A DNA stretch of 64,000 bases from Eumeta japonica (GCA_005406025.1 BGZK01000155.1:62001-126000), one strand, 5' to 3'. Numbered from the stretch's first letter, positions 1 to 11,639 are shown. Made by a program: numbers and translations. The notes: generated from the letters alone by a model not told the origin.

Positions 1-754
1 CTTTTTCAACTGTCAATTCCGAAGTTAAAACAACGTATTTCAACATGTCCAATTTTTAACTTCAATAGTTAACTAATAATTATTTCGAATTAGGATTTAA
101 AGTACATCGCTGTTTGTGTATGTATACGTAGTTTCATTCCAATAATGTGTATGTTGTAGCTCAGGGTAGTTATAAGTATATTTTTAAATCATTTAACTAT
201 TATCTCGTAATAGAGAACATGAAATGAAAATCAAATTAGTTTTCGATGTAATACAAAACCCAATTACTCAATATTACATAACCAGTTGTTGCAGCCTACA
301 AGAGAAAAACTTCCATTTGAGTACGAGATTATTGAAAAAAATTTCGTAATCACCAAAGGAAAATGTGCGTTCCTTGTTCCGAAACTGTTTCAGTAAACAA
401 CGCGACAACCTCGACTGATTTGCTTATCAATTTATTGTACTTATAAAAGGTACTGAAGCTTCTTATTATAATATTTTCTTTATAAGAAACTGGCGAAATA
501 TCAAACACATAAAATGAATATATAAATATACAGAGAACGTACATTACACGATGTAGCTTAGTTCTCAATATTTGTTTCATATTTATTATCACATTACGAC
601 CGATTACTCTTCTTGTACAAAATCTTATCGTAATGTAATAGTATAATAATGTAATTATATCGAATTGCATTATGACTAATGCATAATTGTCATCACATTA
701 TAGTCGATTATAATTCGTTCCTATACAAGCTATAATTCCAATAAAACTATATCT
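1..754. other. AT-rich stretch without a gene
   Basis: No coding signal, recognisable transposon or strong repeat is visible. The open frame on the minus strand near 350-670 has low-complexity composition and is treated as chance. Confidence 0.6.
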
Positions 755-1483
755 AAAGACTAAACTATACTCCAAACACTGTGGATACAACGTCTGCCTA
801 TGAAGTATTGTCGTGTAAAACAACGAGGCCTTCAAACCTTCCAAAACAATTTTAGTTGAAGAGCGACAGACGAATGGTACGTTAAGAACTCAGTTTTCCA
901 TAGGGACCTAAAACTCCCTACTATATCTAAATACATGAAGGACGCGTCAGAACGAATTCTCATTATAGCAATCAATCAACTTAACCCTTTGATTTCATCT
1001 GCTGTCTCTCAAGAGCCACCTCCCGCAAATCTTTTTATTAGAAGGTCACGGAATGTTATTACAGATCCGCCCGATAACCTCACTACCAGGGTCGAAAAAT
1101 TAAATGCACTTAAAGACTTAGAGGAATAGGAGTAGGCCTCTAAATCAGTCAACCTCAAATGGTTTTACTTCCGGAGTGACACCGCGCACCAGTGTCACCC
1201 AGAGGTACCGGCCCGCGTCGAAACCTCTCGTGACTCCTTATGCCGAAGGGATCCGAACTGACTACCCGAAGGAGATTATGTACCGACGGTATCTCTATGT
1301 CGATCGGTCGCGTCCGATAAGGCTGACGACAGCCCTTACGCTAACAGCGGAATCCAACATCAAGTTTTTCGGGGGTTTTTTGGCCCATGAAAGTCGGACA
1401 CACCCCAAGCACGCGGGTGCATGGCAGCTTATAAGATTTTTTATCTCTCTCACCCCGCAAGGAGAAAACTGAAAATAAAAAAA
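755..1483 (+). pseudogene. Jockey-like non-LTR retrotransposon, 3' end, copy A
   Basis: This is the C-terminal tail of a LINE ORF2 (reverse transcriptase protein) followed by its 3' untranslated region. The frame read from about 860 gives WYVKNSVFHRDLKLPT, then SERILIIAINQLNPL and EPPPANLFIRRSRNVITD, ending in a stop near 1129. This matches the conserved C-terminal block of lepidopteran jockey-type elements and copy B at 6094-6334. Upstream, 762-850 still resembles the block around 'CIRPVM' and 'IQNKFC', but it has an in-frame TGA at 857 and indels. The segment 1160-1470 aligns with 6355-6660 of copy B, so it is element 3' sequence and not a separate gene. A short A-rich run at 1471-1483 is the likely 3' end. 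The 5' part is missing, which is usual for incomplete LINE insertion. It cannot make a functional protein. Confidence 0.85.
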
Positions 1484-2739
1484 CTGCATTCTGCTTGCAC
1501 TGCACCAGCACTGCAACTAGTCTACAGTCCACAATAGTACATTGCATACGTGTCGGGATATCGGAAGTGAAGCTCTGCACTCTACAGACACCTAGTTGGC
1601 GAGGCGCCCCTTCTGCAAAATAGTCAAGCGATGAGCAAAACCAAAAACGGGCCGTAAAGCGCTTCATACGCGTGCACCCCGTCCGTCACACAAAGTTAAA
1701 ATTACAATTACAACCGTGTCGACGTGAAATGGATACGTCAAAATGCTGAAACTGTATTTTTAGTGAAAAGATTAAATACACAAAATATTCATGAGTTCCA
1801 AAGATCAGATATACACCCTCACAAATGCTAGTGCTAACGAAACAATGAATGAAATGAATGAGAACGTAAAGCGAATAATAAAAGTAGCAAAACGCAGTCT
1901 ATATTTATGCCCATAAAGCAGCTGACTGAATATAAGCAAAAAAATGGTAGGTACTTATAAAATGGGCTTTCATAATTATTTCAAACCTGCATGGTCTGTC
2001 GTCACAATAACTAGCAAGAAAACTTTGTATAAATTTCTTAAAATAGTTATTTCCTTAAAACTTTTTTCATGAAACAAGAGTACTACTAAAGCTTATGGCC
2101 TAAATCCTGTTCATATATTTCTGTACGGAAAAGAGAGACAATGTTGAAAACAATTTCAATAAGGAAGACATCCTCTTTCCGTATCGTTAATTAATCGATG
2201 ATATTCCTTGAGAAAATAAAACTACACGCATTTTAAAATATTGTAAGCAAGCCATGGTTGTAAATAAATACGGGCACAGTATAGCGAAACAATAATAATT
2301 TATTCCTTTAAACTAAGTCAGCTAACTAGTACGTACAAGACTATATATTTGATAAAGCGGCTTGTGCTAAAAGAAAAAACACAGCATGTAAATTTAATCC
2401 ATAAGGTCGATAACTGTAAAATAACGGAAAATTTTGTCGATTTTTGAAAATGAATTACACTTGTACCAAGTCACGGAAATAGCTAGTTATGAAATATTAA
2501 ATAAAATTGAAAGTTCCTTCATTCTGTAATATTCATTCTGAAATAAAAAGAGCGTCGTACGCCTCACTTACAACCAAATGTTATAATATATTCATAGTCC
2601 ATGATATGGCATATTAAGCACTGTGATATATTCATACGATTTTCATGAACGATATTTCAGCTACCATACTTATTAAGCCTGTAGCCACACAGAACACTTT
2701 TATTTAATTTAGCGTGAAACGGTATGTTATTCCTGCGAA
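1484..2739. other. No gene seen
   Basis: AT-rich sequence follows the LINE tail. Only 1500-1700 is slightly richer in GC, and I cannot tell whether it belongs to the neighbouring element. Confidence 0.5.
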
Positions 2740-3020
2740 TCATAGTTGAATAATAAATAATTCGTCCGAATTTAATTCGCGCGCGAGCCTGATGCCAGCT
2801 GTCTGTTTGAAATCGTCTGACAGCGACTGACTGGAAACGACAATAACATAGAGAACGCTTGTCGATGGCCAATAAAAATACCGGGCGAATTCCGGTCGGA
2901 TCGGCCCGCGGGGATTCAGAACGCGAAAAACATCCGTAGCTACGGTTCATACTCGAATATTCTCTCTGTAGATGCAATACGGATGCGGTCAGCGGTTATT
3001 TCTCGAGTCGTTGTTCCACT
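2740..3020. other. GC/CpG-rich island, possible regulatory element
   Basis: A locally GC-rich block stands out from AT-rich surroundings and contains CpG-rich words and a 'gccaataaaaat' motif that resembles CCAAT and posterior homeodomain sites. The overlapping minus-strand frame (2657-2977) has no recognisable domain. An enhancer or promoter role is inferred only from composition. Confidence 0.25.
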
Positions 3021-4429
3021 GCATCGTTACTTCAATTAATTTCAATCATTTCACTCGGATTATCAAGATGTGTAATAAAATACTATAGTAGGTAAGCCTT
3101 TATAATATTATAGAAATATGTCTAGTGCGCATTATACAAGCCGTAACGAATATAAAATATAGTCTATTCTATTAGAATACAAAAGATACATAAATGGTTC
3201 CACCAAAAGGAAAAACGGTAAAATACGACAGGTAACTTACAGGTGGTCTGTCAACTATTTTGTAATGACAAAAAAAGAAATACGGTGAACATATATTTTT
3301 AAGGATCGCAGTGTATACAACGGCAGCTAAATTTTTTTAACACGTTGTCATAAATGTATATAATACGTTATATACATAAATTTGTTATTATCGTGCGGCC
3401 AATAATAAATTTATGGTCCTATAAGTCTTTGAAAATTATAAACTGGTTATAGCTGTTATCAGTTTTTTGTATTATTATGAAGCGACAGTCAAAAGTATTA
3501 TCGATAAATAACTACATATAGGTCTATATAATAATAAATCAAAATCAAGTCGTGTCCAGTACTTGAATAATTTTAGCCTTCCAAATTGTTTTCATGCTTA
3601 CACATTTCGATTGACATTTGCCATTTTACACTTTTGAGCAAGACTGTGCGTGTAATTTAAGTTGTTTATCCATTATAAAGAACTTAATCAAACGTTATTT
3701 TTCTTTTTTTATAAAGAAGGTAAACTTAATAACATTTTTATCATTATTTCATAATTATTTAATGCATTTTTACAAGCGAAAATTCGATTCGCAAACTGTC
3801 AGCAGCATATCCGATCGCATACGTCATTTAAATGGGCAATAAAGCGCTTAAAAGCTCATTTTCTTAAAATGAAATGCTATAGTCAAATTTCGCTTATTAG
3901 TGAAGAAAATGTATAAAATTTTACTGTCCATAATGTGCTTATCTTATAAAACGGAGGCTGTTTCGATTCCCAAAATTACTATCAGTCATTATCGAGTTTC
4001 ATGTGCATAATCACTATTTTTCCAATATATAAAAATAGCATTAACTTGAAGAAATTGTTATATTAAACCGCTTGTAACAGACACGAGATAATAATTTTTA
4101 CGACTATGAATGACGTAATTTTCTACGAACCACGGAACCAAATTCAATGCAAGGGGTCGAGTGTGAGTTTTTACATTTCGTTTGCGTCAACTGTAATTTG
4201 TGGGAAATTTAATCATAGCGCCGTTAAGCGTCGATCGCATACATTTTTAAGTACGTAATATAAGACCACCGCTAGAGGCGCGTTACAAATTTTTATAAAA
4301 TCTACATACGTATACAAACACGATTTTTCTTTGTATCAGAATTAGTTAAAAACTATATTCAATGTATCGTTAAGGGAATTTGACCATGCAACGTGGGATT
4401 GTTTATAGACGGTTATAAATATAAAAGTA
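3021..4429. other. No gene seen
   Basis: AT-rich sequence with no supported coding frame. The 74-codon plus frame at 3618-3842 is low-complexity. Confidence 0.55.
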
Positions 4430-4775
4430 TATTTGTTTGGATGTTCGTCCTTCAATCATGTCTAGACGGAATGTAATCAGATTTCGAATAGAGGTATATT
4501 ATATTCTCAAACAAAATATAGTGCAATTTTTATGTAAAAAAAAATGTTTAAATACCAATAAAACAGTAATTTATTACCACTAGCATTTGGCCCAATGACC
4601 TAGATCAGTATCAGGACCGACGTTGGAGTTGAGAGTGGAATCGGGAACAGACCAGACAGCGAATAAGAACTGACATCAAGAACAGGACCGTGATCGAGAT
4701 TTTATCAGCCGATATAAAAGATGAACGAATTAATAATTCTATGTTCATGCGAGCGAAATCACGCCTGCATATATG
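4430..4775 (+). repeat. Hexanucleotide-bearing interspersed repeat, copy 1
   Basis: The block starts with 'tttgtttggatgttcgtcc', a head seen in common lepidopteran repeats. It continues with a degenerate 6-bp-period tract of GGAATCG/AGGACCG-type units (4600-4700), then 'cgatataaaagatgaacga' and a GC-containing tail near 4745-4771. The last two blocks recur in the copies at 28.4, 46.0 and 62.1 kb and, inverted, at 17.1, 32.9, 42.9, 54.7 and 63.3 kb. The terminal CTAGT seen in the best copies is degraded here. Confidence 0.6.
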
Positions 4776-5277
4776 AATCATAAAAAACAATCACTGTTAA
4801 ATTTTAATTTACATTACAACGCACGAAACTCTGCCGCTGTGAAGTTCGTCACGAAAACGGCGCAATGCCGTAAAATTAGAACGCGGTGGCGAAGAAGGAA
4901 GGGTTGGGGAGCGTAATACCTGCGCAGTATATCATTCGCAGCCAATTCAGAGCGGCACAATTTCGTGAGTTGTACTGCACGCTCCGGGAAGCGGGCTGGA
5001 GGAAACTAGTTTATAGTGAAATCAAAAGAGATATAAATCGTTTCATATGGACTCACACTCGGTATTCAGAGTCAGGAATCGAAAAGATTACATGAAAAAT
5101 TCTATTTTTCTCTAAAAAAAATATTCAATCGATATCATACCTCTCGCGTAGGAGATAACGCGTACACGGTAGGTCATTGTGAGGTAGTTAATACGCCGGA
5201 GTGATGGGGACGGGCACACGTGGCTGTTACGCCATAATATCGAGCGTTTTTCTCGTTTCTGTATTTAAGCGGTTCAG
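4776..5277. other. Moderately GC-rich stretch, no supported gene
   Basis: A 69-codon plus frame (4886-5095) has no recognisable motif. The stretch lies immediately 5' of jockey copy B and might include older, unrecognisable LINE sequence. A TATTTAAG word at about 5260 was considered as a TATA box but has no supporting context. Confidence 0.4.
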
Positions 5278-6670
5278 AGTTCCGATGTACCCGCGGACAG
5301 CACAACACTGTTTCTACGCAGTGACAGCTTGAATCATACAATCATATAAATCCCGTCTCTAGAGAGCCATTAACGAGCCGATTCTATGGTTTCAACTCTG
5401 GAAGGCTGAGGTGAATATGGATAAATCAAATACTATTTACTTTCGTTATAATAAAAAAGTAAAAGAACTCAAGTAGGGAGCCATCCATAAACTACATCAC
5501 ATAAATTAATTAATTAAGGTTATTGTCCCCCCTCCGTCCTTGTCACAGGTGGTCACACGTAAATGAAAACAGCAGTTTTTACAATTTTTTTTTTGTTCAA
5601 AATACTTTAAATATTCGTCGAAACAAAAGACATAAACCATTTTTCATTTTCGTATTTCGGACTTGACGTCACAAAGCTTTTGACCTGCTCCTTGTCGTGC
5701 ATTGTTACATTTCGTTGACCGCCCCAAAACGTGTGACGTAATTTATGGATGGCCCCTAGTTCCTGATGGTGCCGCTACTTTTCGCATGTCAAATGCTTCT
5801 ATTCCGTGGCAGTATAACTACAAATATCTAGGTATCGTGTTGGATAAGCATCTCCACTTCGGGGATTACATCGAATGTGTTAGGAAACTTGCTATTTTCT
5901 ACATATCACGCCTCAGAGGCATGATAGGGAGGAATAGCAAAATGTCATTACGCAATAATCGTACGTTATATACGATATGCATAAGGCTGGTGATGGCATA
6001 CGCGTATTCAGTTTTTTCTCATGCCGCCCCGACTGCACTTTACGACCTTCAAGTTGTCGATAATAAATTTTGTAGAAGAACGACTGACGCATGTTGGTAC
6101 GTTAAGAACTATGTCCTTCATAGGGATTTAGAACTACCTACACTCTCCAAGTACAAGAAGAATGCATCAGAGAATTTCTTCAGCATAGCGGTTAATCACC
6201 TAAATCCGCTAAATTCGGTCCTCCCGCTAGTCATTTTATTAGAAGGCCACGGAATGCTCTCATAGATCTGCCAGTTGACCTCACTGCTGAAGGTCGAAGA
6301 ACTAAATAAGGTTTTGAAAAATTTAGAAGAATAAGAGTAGGTCAACCGTCAATGGTTTAACTCCCGTGTGCTTTCCGCGCACCGATGTCACTCAGAGGTT
6401 CCGACCCGAGTCGTGACCTCTCGTGACTCCCTACGCGGAGGTGATCCGAGCCAATCATCCGCAGGAAAGTCATACGCCGACGGCATCTGTATGTCGATCG
6501 ATCGCGTCCGATAAGCTGACTATAAACCTTTGGCTGTCAACATTGACCACAATCACGCTTCGGGGGTTTTTCAATCCGTGAAAGTCGGACACTCCTCGCG
6601 CATACGGGTGCGTGGGTAACTCATCAGGTTTTTTGTCCCTTCATCCTGCAAGGAGGAACTAAAAAAAAAA
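5278..6670 (+). pseudogene. Jockey-like non-LTR retrotransposon, copy B, split by a nested element
   Basis: This is a longer relic of the same LINE as copy A. The part before the nested insertion (5278-5473) carries the reverse transcriptase palm region in decayed form. The YADD box is now read as PADS at 5290-5301, followed by TTLFLRSDSL, a TAG stop at 5360, and then AINEPILWFQLWKAEVNMDKS. After the inserted element, the frame resumes at 5759 with VPDGAATFRM, IPWQYNYKYLGIVLDKHL, SLRNNRTLYTICIRLVMAYA and WYVKNYVLHRDLELPTLSKY. A frameshift near 6220 and another near 6285 move the C-terminus (PASHFIRRPRNALIDLP, then EVEELNKVLKNLEE) into other frames, ending at 6334. The 3' UTR follows and ends in an A-run at about 6660-6670. 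The endonuclease and ORF1 are absent. The family call rests on the thumb/C-terminal motifs and on collinearity with copy A. Confidence 0.9.
5474..5759. mobile_element. MITE-like inverted-repeat element nested in jockey copy B
   Basis: The two ends are inverted copies. The left reads 'agccatccataaactac' and the right, reverse-complemented, reads 'ggccatccataaattacg'. Each is followed by an imperfect CCCC-rich and TTGTCACA/TGTAACA-type subterminal block. The element is about 285 bp and has no coding capacity. The 'ccatccataaattacgtcac' end recurs in many insect genomes, but I cannot assign the superfamily with certainty. The flanks suggest a 2-3 bp target duplication (TA or AGT). Confidence 0.75.
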
Positions 6671-7559
6671 CAGATGTGCTTGCTAGAATCTTTGGTCTGT
6701 ATTAATAAACCTCACTCGAATGATGCGCCATCTCAAGGAACAAAGTGCGAACGAGACATGTATTATTTTCTACAGTGAAACAGTTTAATTCTATTGCTCT
6801 TTCCACTCTTAAGATTGAACGCGCACTTGAGTTTATTTTATTAATACGAGCGTTAGTGTATTAGATTCCGATGTGGATGAGGATCACTAGTTTTTGTATT
6901 GAATAATCGAATCGGTGTCGACTGGCATATTAGTAGAATTCTAAGAGTAAATTAATTTTATTTAAAAGTTAAATAATATTTAGTAAATTCAGACAACTAT
7001 AGCTTGAAATTACGTTGTTATCGTATGTGCGTTGTGATTACCTTTATCATTATTTACTCATATTTTTTAAATAGTAAAACTATTCGTTCGGCTTCTATCC
7101 ATTTTAGAGTTTTAAGTATTTCACTTGTAATAAAATTTCATGCAGTTTAATGTTATTATTTGCCATGGTGTTTCATTATTATGAAAAGAGTTGCTAACTG
7201 TGGCACCAGAATAAAATTTCAAATTGTCTTTTTATATGGAACTTAAACTTTTGATAAATCGTTTGATGCATAAAGATTGTCTCCTCGTCAAAAACTGTAA
7301 AAATAAAAAATATAAAAAGTGAAAATAACTAAGTAATACAGCGCAATTATGAATACACCCTTAAAAAAGACATTGCTGGAAAACCTATAACGTGTTTTAC
7401 AAATAAAGAAAATTTCCTACTTATATACTGAGAAGTAAAATTTATTTGAAGTTTTTTAAAATGACTCATACACCTCTCTAGTCTCACATTTTTTTTTAAT
7501 ATAACTTTCGTCCCTTGGTTTGACGGTGGTTTTTATTTCGGTAAAATTCCCTGAATATC
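6671..7559. other. No gene seen
   Basis: AT-rich sequence without a supported frame or repeat. Confidence 0.55.
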
Positions 7560-7860
7560 ATCGCAGGTACTCGAGGTGGGGGTAATCTGCTTGTTATACT
7601 ACGGAGTGGAAATAGCGGTCGATGATTCTAACCGTTCACGAGAAATATGAGGGATATACAGGGCTGTACATGTTTCTTTATAGGTGTCGTCTTCCTCCGA
7701 CATCGGCAAGCGCGGGTTATAGCGGATCAGGACGTTATTGATCTATAATACGTCTCCCACGCACGATCGCGCACAAGGCGGTGTTCCATCAAGGTTGAAT
7801 TCGGTTCATAGTGGAGTACACAGCGTCCGAGCCGTACTATTAGTGATCCACGCGTAATCT
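7560..7860. other. GC/CpG-rich island, possible regulatory element
   Basis: A sharply bounded GC-rich block lies between AT-rich flanks, with no open frame of note and no repeat structure. Islands like this in insect gene deserts are often conserved non-coding elements. That is inference from composition only. Confidence 0.25.
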
Positions 7861-8327
7861 GGTTACATAATTCTATTATTTATCATCAATATATTTTTCT
7901 AAGTAATTTAATGCTTATTGTCATTATAATTTTGAAATATTTCAATAATAGTTATTATGTTTGTCTACAAATAGTTTTCTTTTGAAAACGATAATATTTA
8001 ATTATTTTATAAAACATATTTTTTCCTTTTCCTTTTTCCTATGACGTAAATATCATTCGATAATATAAATTATAAATATTTAGAGATATAAACTAAGACG
8101 AAAAATTGCTTAGGTAAAATTTCGTACTTTTAACAAATTTTAATTTTTTATTGGTTCACGTGAGTAATATTAAAGGTAATAAAGTGATAATACAAGTGAT
8201 GTTTTATTCAGTAACTGGGATAGCTAATTTAATTACACATAAAACGCCCTAAATTCAAAATTGTATTACTGACCGATCGAAAGCCAAACTTTCTACGATT
8301 ATTTGAATAGCCCTTTTCGAATTCCCT
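7861..8327. other. No gene seen
   Basis: Very AT-rich sequence leading into the hairpin at 8328. Confidence 0.55.
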
Positions 8328-8394
8328 ATAGGCCCTATGTAATCCCTATAAGACCCTATTGAATAAGGTCTTATAGGGATTATATAGGGCCTAT
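8328..8394. repeat. Near-perfect inverted repeat, 33-bp arms
   Basis: The left arm (8328-8360) and right arm (8362-8394) pair with two mismatches around a single central base. Each arm contains repeated CCCTATA-type heptamers (for example 'aatccctataagacc'). A transcript would fold into a long hairpin. Confidence 0.9.
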
Positions 8395-8400
8395 TCGAAT

Positions 8401-8420
8401 GTGTCATATTATTATGACAC
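8401..8420. repeat. Short hairpin next to the long inverted repeat
   Basis: GTGTCAT and ATGACAC form a 7-bp stem around ATTATT, six bases after the end of the 33-bp inverted repeat. Confidence 0.85.
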
Positions 8421-8910
8421 ATTTGAAAAAAACCTCCAGTCGGTAACTCTGACATCATGCTGTTTCCTGTCGCGGTATACGAATGTGTATTTATCTCCAA
8501 GGCGCGACAATAAATGCTTAAAAAAAAAGATCTCAAAGAAAAAAAAATGTGAGCCGTCACGGAACGCCTGGCAGATGTGAAACATCGAGATTGTACAAGT
8601 AATATGCACTAAAGACAAGATTACGACAGGAACTAAATATAGCATAATGTAAAAATTAAATATGACGATTTTTTTACAGAAAATGATGACTATTTATTAA
8701 TAAACATTTATTTTAATTAAATACAAAATTCAATATTAATTTCAAGTTGTCACAACTCAATTCATTTCATCTGTGACTTCAGTAATAGTTATATTCGATG
8801 TTTCCTCTGACAGTATTACTGTAACAATTGCTTTAATTAATAATTGCTTATCAATAATCAATTATTAATCAAAAATACAATCATATTAATCAAAATGTAG
8901 TAATGTGTAC
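8421..8910. other. No gene seen
   Basis: AT-rich sequence. The minus-strand frames across 8255-8645 run through the hairpins and are not considered genes. Confidence 0.55.
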
Positions 8911-9199
8911 GGTGTGGCGACGGGTTGCCACGCTATACTATAGATATATACAGTTCACAGGTAAGTAGTGTGTAAGATGTGGCGACGCGTCGCCATGCGC
9001 AAGCGACTGTACGACTCCCTTCTCACTCGGTTCGATAGTGCTGTTTACTACGGTATACACTTTGACTATATATATATAGTCATCCACATAGTCACGCACC
9101 CATCGCCACACAGTGCACTCTACTATAAATAGACTGTATATATACCCTTAACCCTAATATAGCGTGGCGACCCGTTGCCACGGCAAGCGTCGCCACACC
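8911..9199. mobile_element. Short inverted-repeat element made of palindromic GTGGCGAC blocks
   Basis: The ends are inverted copies: the left starts 'ggtgtggcgacgggttgcc' and the right, reversed, also starts 'ggtgtggcgacg'. The left repeat and the inner part of the right repeat match over about 25 bp ending in 'ccacgctata'. Each terminal block is itself palindromic, and a third perfect palindrome, GGCGACGCGTCGCC, sits at 8981-8994. Another palindrome of alternating TA lies near 9066-9081. There is no coding capacity. MITE is the best fit; the superfamily is unknown and I see no clear target duplication. Confidence 0.65.
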
Positions 9200-9379
9200 A
9201 ACAATCCGGTTTACCCTGCACCTATAGATGTTTCACATCAAAAACAATATTCAATTCTTTCAGTTTTTGTTAAAAACTTGATTTATCGAAACTTTATCGC
9301 GGCCTCCACATCTCTAAGGAATCATATATGTTATAAAAAGAATAAACACGAAACATAGTACCAGTTTCATCGCACTGTT

Positions 9380-9740
9380 ATCTGTGCGCGTGCCGGCGCT
9401 CGCGTAATGGAACGAAGCAGCTCGCTCAACCGGACGAAGCTTAAGTCGTCTAAGAAGCGTCGAGAAGGAGTTTCTATTCCGCCGCGTAATCTCTCGAGAA
9501 ATTAACGTGTGCGAATTATTATGTTCGCGTTGTTAAAAGCCGAAAGGCATTATTCAGATTCGACGGGCCGGGCCGTGCGGAACACCCGAGCCGGTGCGGC
9601 CGAGCCGGGGCGAAGCTTTTTCCGTACGCGGCCGTGGGCGAACGAAAAAAAGCTTTTTGATAGCGGGCGCTTATGCGAAATAACGATTCACCTCCGATAA
9701 ATATGCAACCCGTCTCGACGTATCCGCGAGCTGAAACCTT
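9380..9740. other. GC/CpG-rich island, possible regulatory element
   Basis: One of the most GC-rich blocks of the window, dense in CpG. It is free of repeats and contains 'aaaagctttttgatagcgg' and 'gataaatatgcaacccg'. The 63-codon plus frame at 9509-9700 has no domain. A conserved enhancer or promoter is possible; only comparison with related species could tell. Confidence 0.3.
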
Positions 9741-10508
9741 AAAATAAGGTAGAAGCTACGAGAGAAATCGTTTAGAACGCGCCAGCAGTTATTTTAATCT
9801 CTTTATCGGGCTCGTCGGATACGTCCTTCGTTAGGGTGACCGCTGACGAGATCGAAGTATCCTTTTATTGTTTTCTTGGTATAAAAATATTTCGAGTTAA
9901 TTACTGTGTCAAGCCACGAGTCTGTTTAGCGCATTTTTTTCTATAATATTTTTATTGTAAAAGTGTAGGTTGAGGATGTTTGTTTACGTCGTCACCGACG
10001 CGACACCAATTTCCGACGCCGACGACTTATAAGCTAATAACTTATCGGCTTATTCGCCCATGGCTCGAGACGCAAACCGGGATCTTCCGTTTTGAAGACC
10101 GGATTACCACTCCTCATTTTAATGATTTACATAATTTCCAAGAGAACCAATTTGTTGCTGCTCAATTTAATCTCCATAATGAATCTACAGGCAAATGAGC
10201 TCGAGAACCACCGGAAAGTAGGTGCTCATCGCCACCCATGATCCTTCTACAAATATAATATTAAATATTGTACGATTTGTTACATCTGTTAACTTTTTCA
10301 CATGTCGCTCGGTGTTTATATAAAAATGAGATTCGTTTGCCTTAGTTTCGGATTATGTTACATAAACTATACGACATCTTTTATTATATTACTTCCTTTT
10401 TAATGTACACATTTACAATTTAATGCATAAAAGAAATAAACGATTAGTAATCAAAACACGCTCACAACCCAAATATTGCAGTCTGTAAAACAAAAATTTA
10501 AACTACAG
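9741..10508. other. Mixed sequence with a second GC-rich block at 9976-10250
   Basis: The sub-block 9976-10250 begins with a forkhead-like 'gtttgtttac' and is GC-rich through 10250. The 72-codon frame inside it is unrecognised. The rest, up to the candidate exon, is AT-rich and shows nothing. Confidence 0.3.
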
Positions 10509-10588
10509 ATTACCTACTTTCATAATGAAAGAACGACTTAAGTCGCCGTGTTGGAAAAGGGCACACGAAAAGAAACCATATCTGGAAG
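10509..10588 (+). CDS. Candidate internal coding exon, product unknown
   Basis: The segment is bounded by 'aaactacag' (acceptor) and AAG|GTGAGT (near-consensus donor at 10589). Only one frame is open. It reads LPTFIMKERLKSPCWKRAHE, continues KKPYLE and ends in phase 1. The internal ATG at 10525 could alternatively be a start. The phase fits the candidate exon at 12184-12234, with an implied intron of 1,595 bp. No domain is recognised. Short phase-matched pairs can arise by chance in 64 kb, so the call is tentative. Confidence 0.25.
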
Positions 10589-11600
10589 GTGAGTTGAAAA
10601 ACAGTCGTTTATCTTTTTCGTGCAGTCTCTCACCCTGTGCGAAACTAATATATTTGCCATTTCAGTGATTATTAGATTATTTTATTTGAACCTATCGTTT
10701 AAATAAAATAAAAAATATGCCAATATCACAAAGTAGATAAGAAAAATAAATACAAAAAATAAATAATAATTTTGCCGCTCTATTGATTTCGTACTGATTT
10801 TGTTTGTTTTGTGTCAGTATTTTATTCACAAGGTGCGTTTCATAAAATTGCGCAAGCTAAAATGAATTACATGATAACGGCTGCCTGTGCATCACATATA
10901 AATATATAATATATATAATAATAGCATACTTAAATGATTTATTTTTAGCCGCGCCGTACTGATCCCCGTCAGCAATGTTAACTTATACAATAATTTATGG
11001 TACAATTTACGATTTTTTTATGTTCTAATTAAATTACGTTCTATGTGTATAATTATGGACTTTGCCTCATTTAACAGCACAGTTTATTTTCATATAATAG
11101 TTTTAGTTTTAACTATACTTTATGCAGTGTAAAAAGATCTCTGATAAACTGACGACGTAGTCGCAATTTTGATATATATATTTTTTTCTCGTCACTGATA
11201 AATGAAATAAGTATTCAATAAAGGATTTCATATTTATGTGATTGACATATATGCGTTTTGTCCAGTTAAAGTAATGAATTCTAATAAAACACCGAGAGCT
11301 CTGAATCTAATTGTTTATGCTTTTCGCAAACATTGATAGGGAATATTGCTCGCTACGCAGTTAAAGTAAGATTTAAAAACGTGCTTCACTAAAACTGTAA
11401 TCATATATTTAACACTGTCAATGTTCTAATTAAGTTGCAATATGAGGTGTTAAAAATTTTTGATTTCATCCTCTGCTAAAAGTGTGAAACAGGTCTACGC
11501 AAAACATCCATCTTAGCTATGATGTAATGAAGATGAAATTAATTTTTCATGTATTAACCTAACATCTGATGCCTTTAAATAAAGCACGTTAAGCTGTCGA
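10589..11600. other. Putative intron or AT-rich spacer
   Basis: AT-rich with no supported feature apart from the inverted repeat and interspersed repeat that follow at 11601-11965. Confidence 0.4.
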
Positions 11601-11639
11601 TGCCGGAAGTTGTCAACGCGTTAGTGACAACTTCCAGCA
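11601..11639. repeat. Inverted repeat, 15-bp arms
   Basis: 'tgccggaagttgtca' (11601-11615) pairs with 'tgacaacttccagca' (11625-11639) with one mismatch around a 9-base loop. It abuts the interspersed repeat at 11640, whose start repeats 'acttccggc', so it may be part of that element's end. Confidence 0.85.

Noticed and set aside
1176..1472. 98-codon plus frame and opposing minus frames after jockey copy A
   Set aside because: The region aligns with the non-coding 3' region of jockey copy B, where the frame is not kept.
5255..5300. TATTTAAG plus downstream sequence as a promoter
   Set aside because: The adjacent sequence is the decayed reverse transcriptase palm region of jockey copy B, so a promoter here has no gene to drive.
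8955..8970. 'ttcacaggtaagtag' as a splice donor
   Set aside because: It lies inside the palindromic inverted-repeat element and no open exon precedes it.
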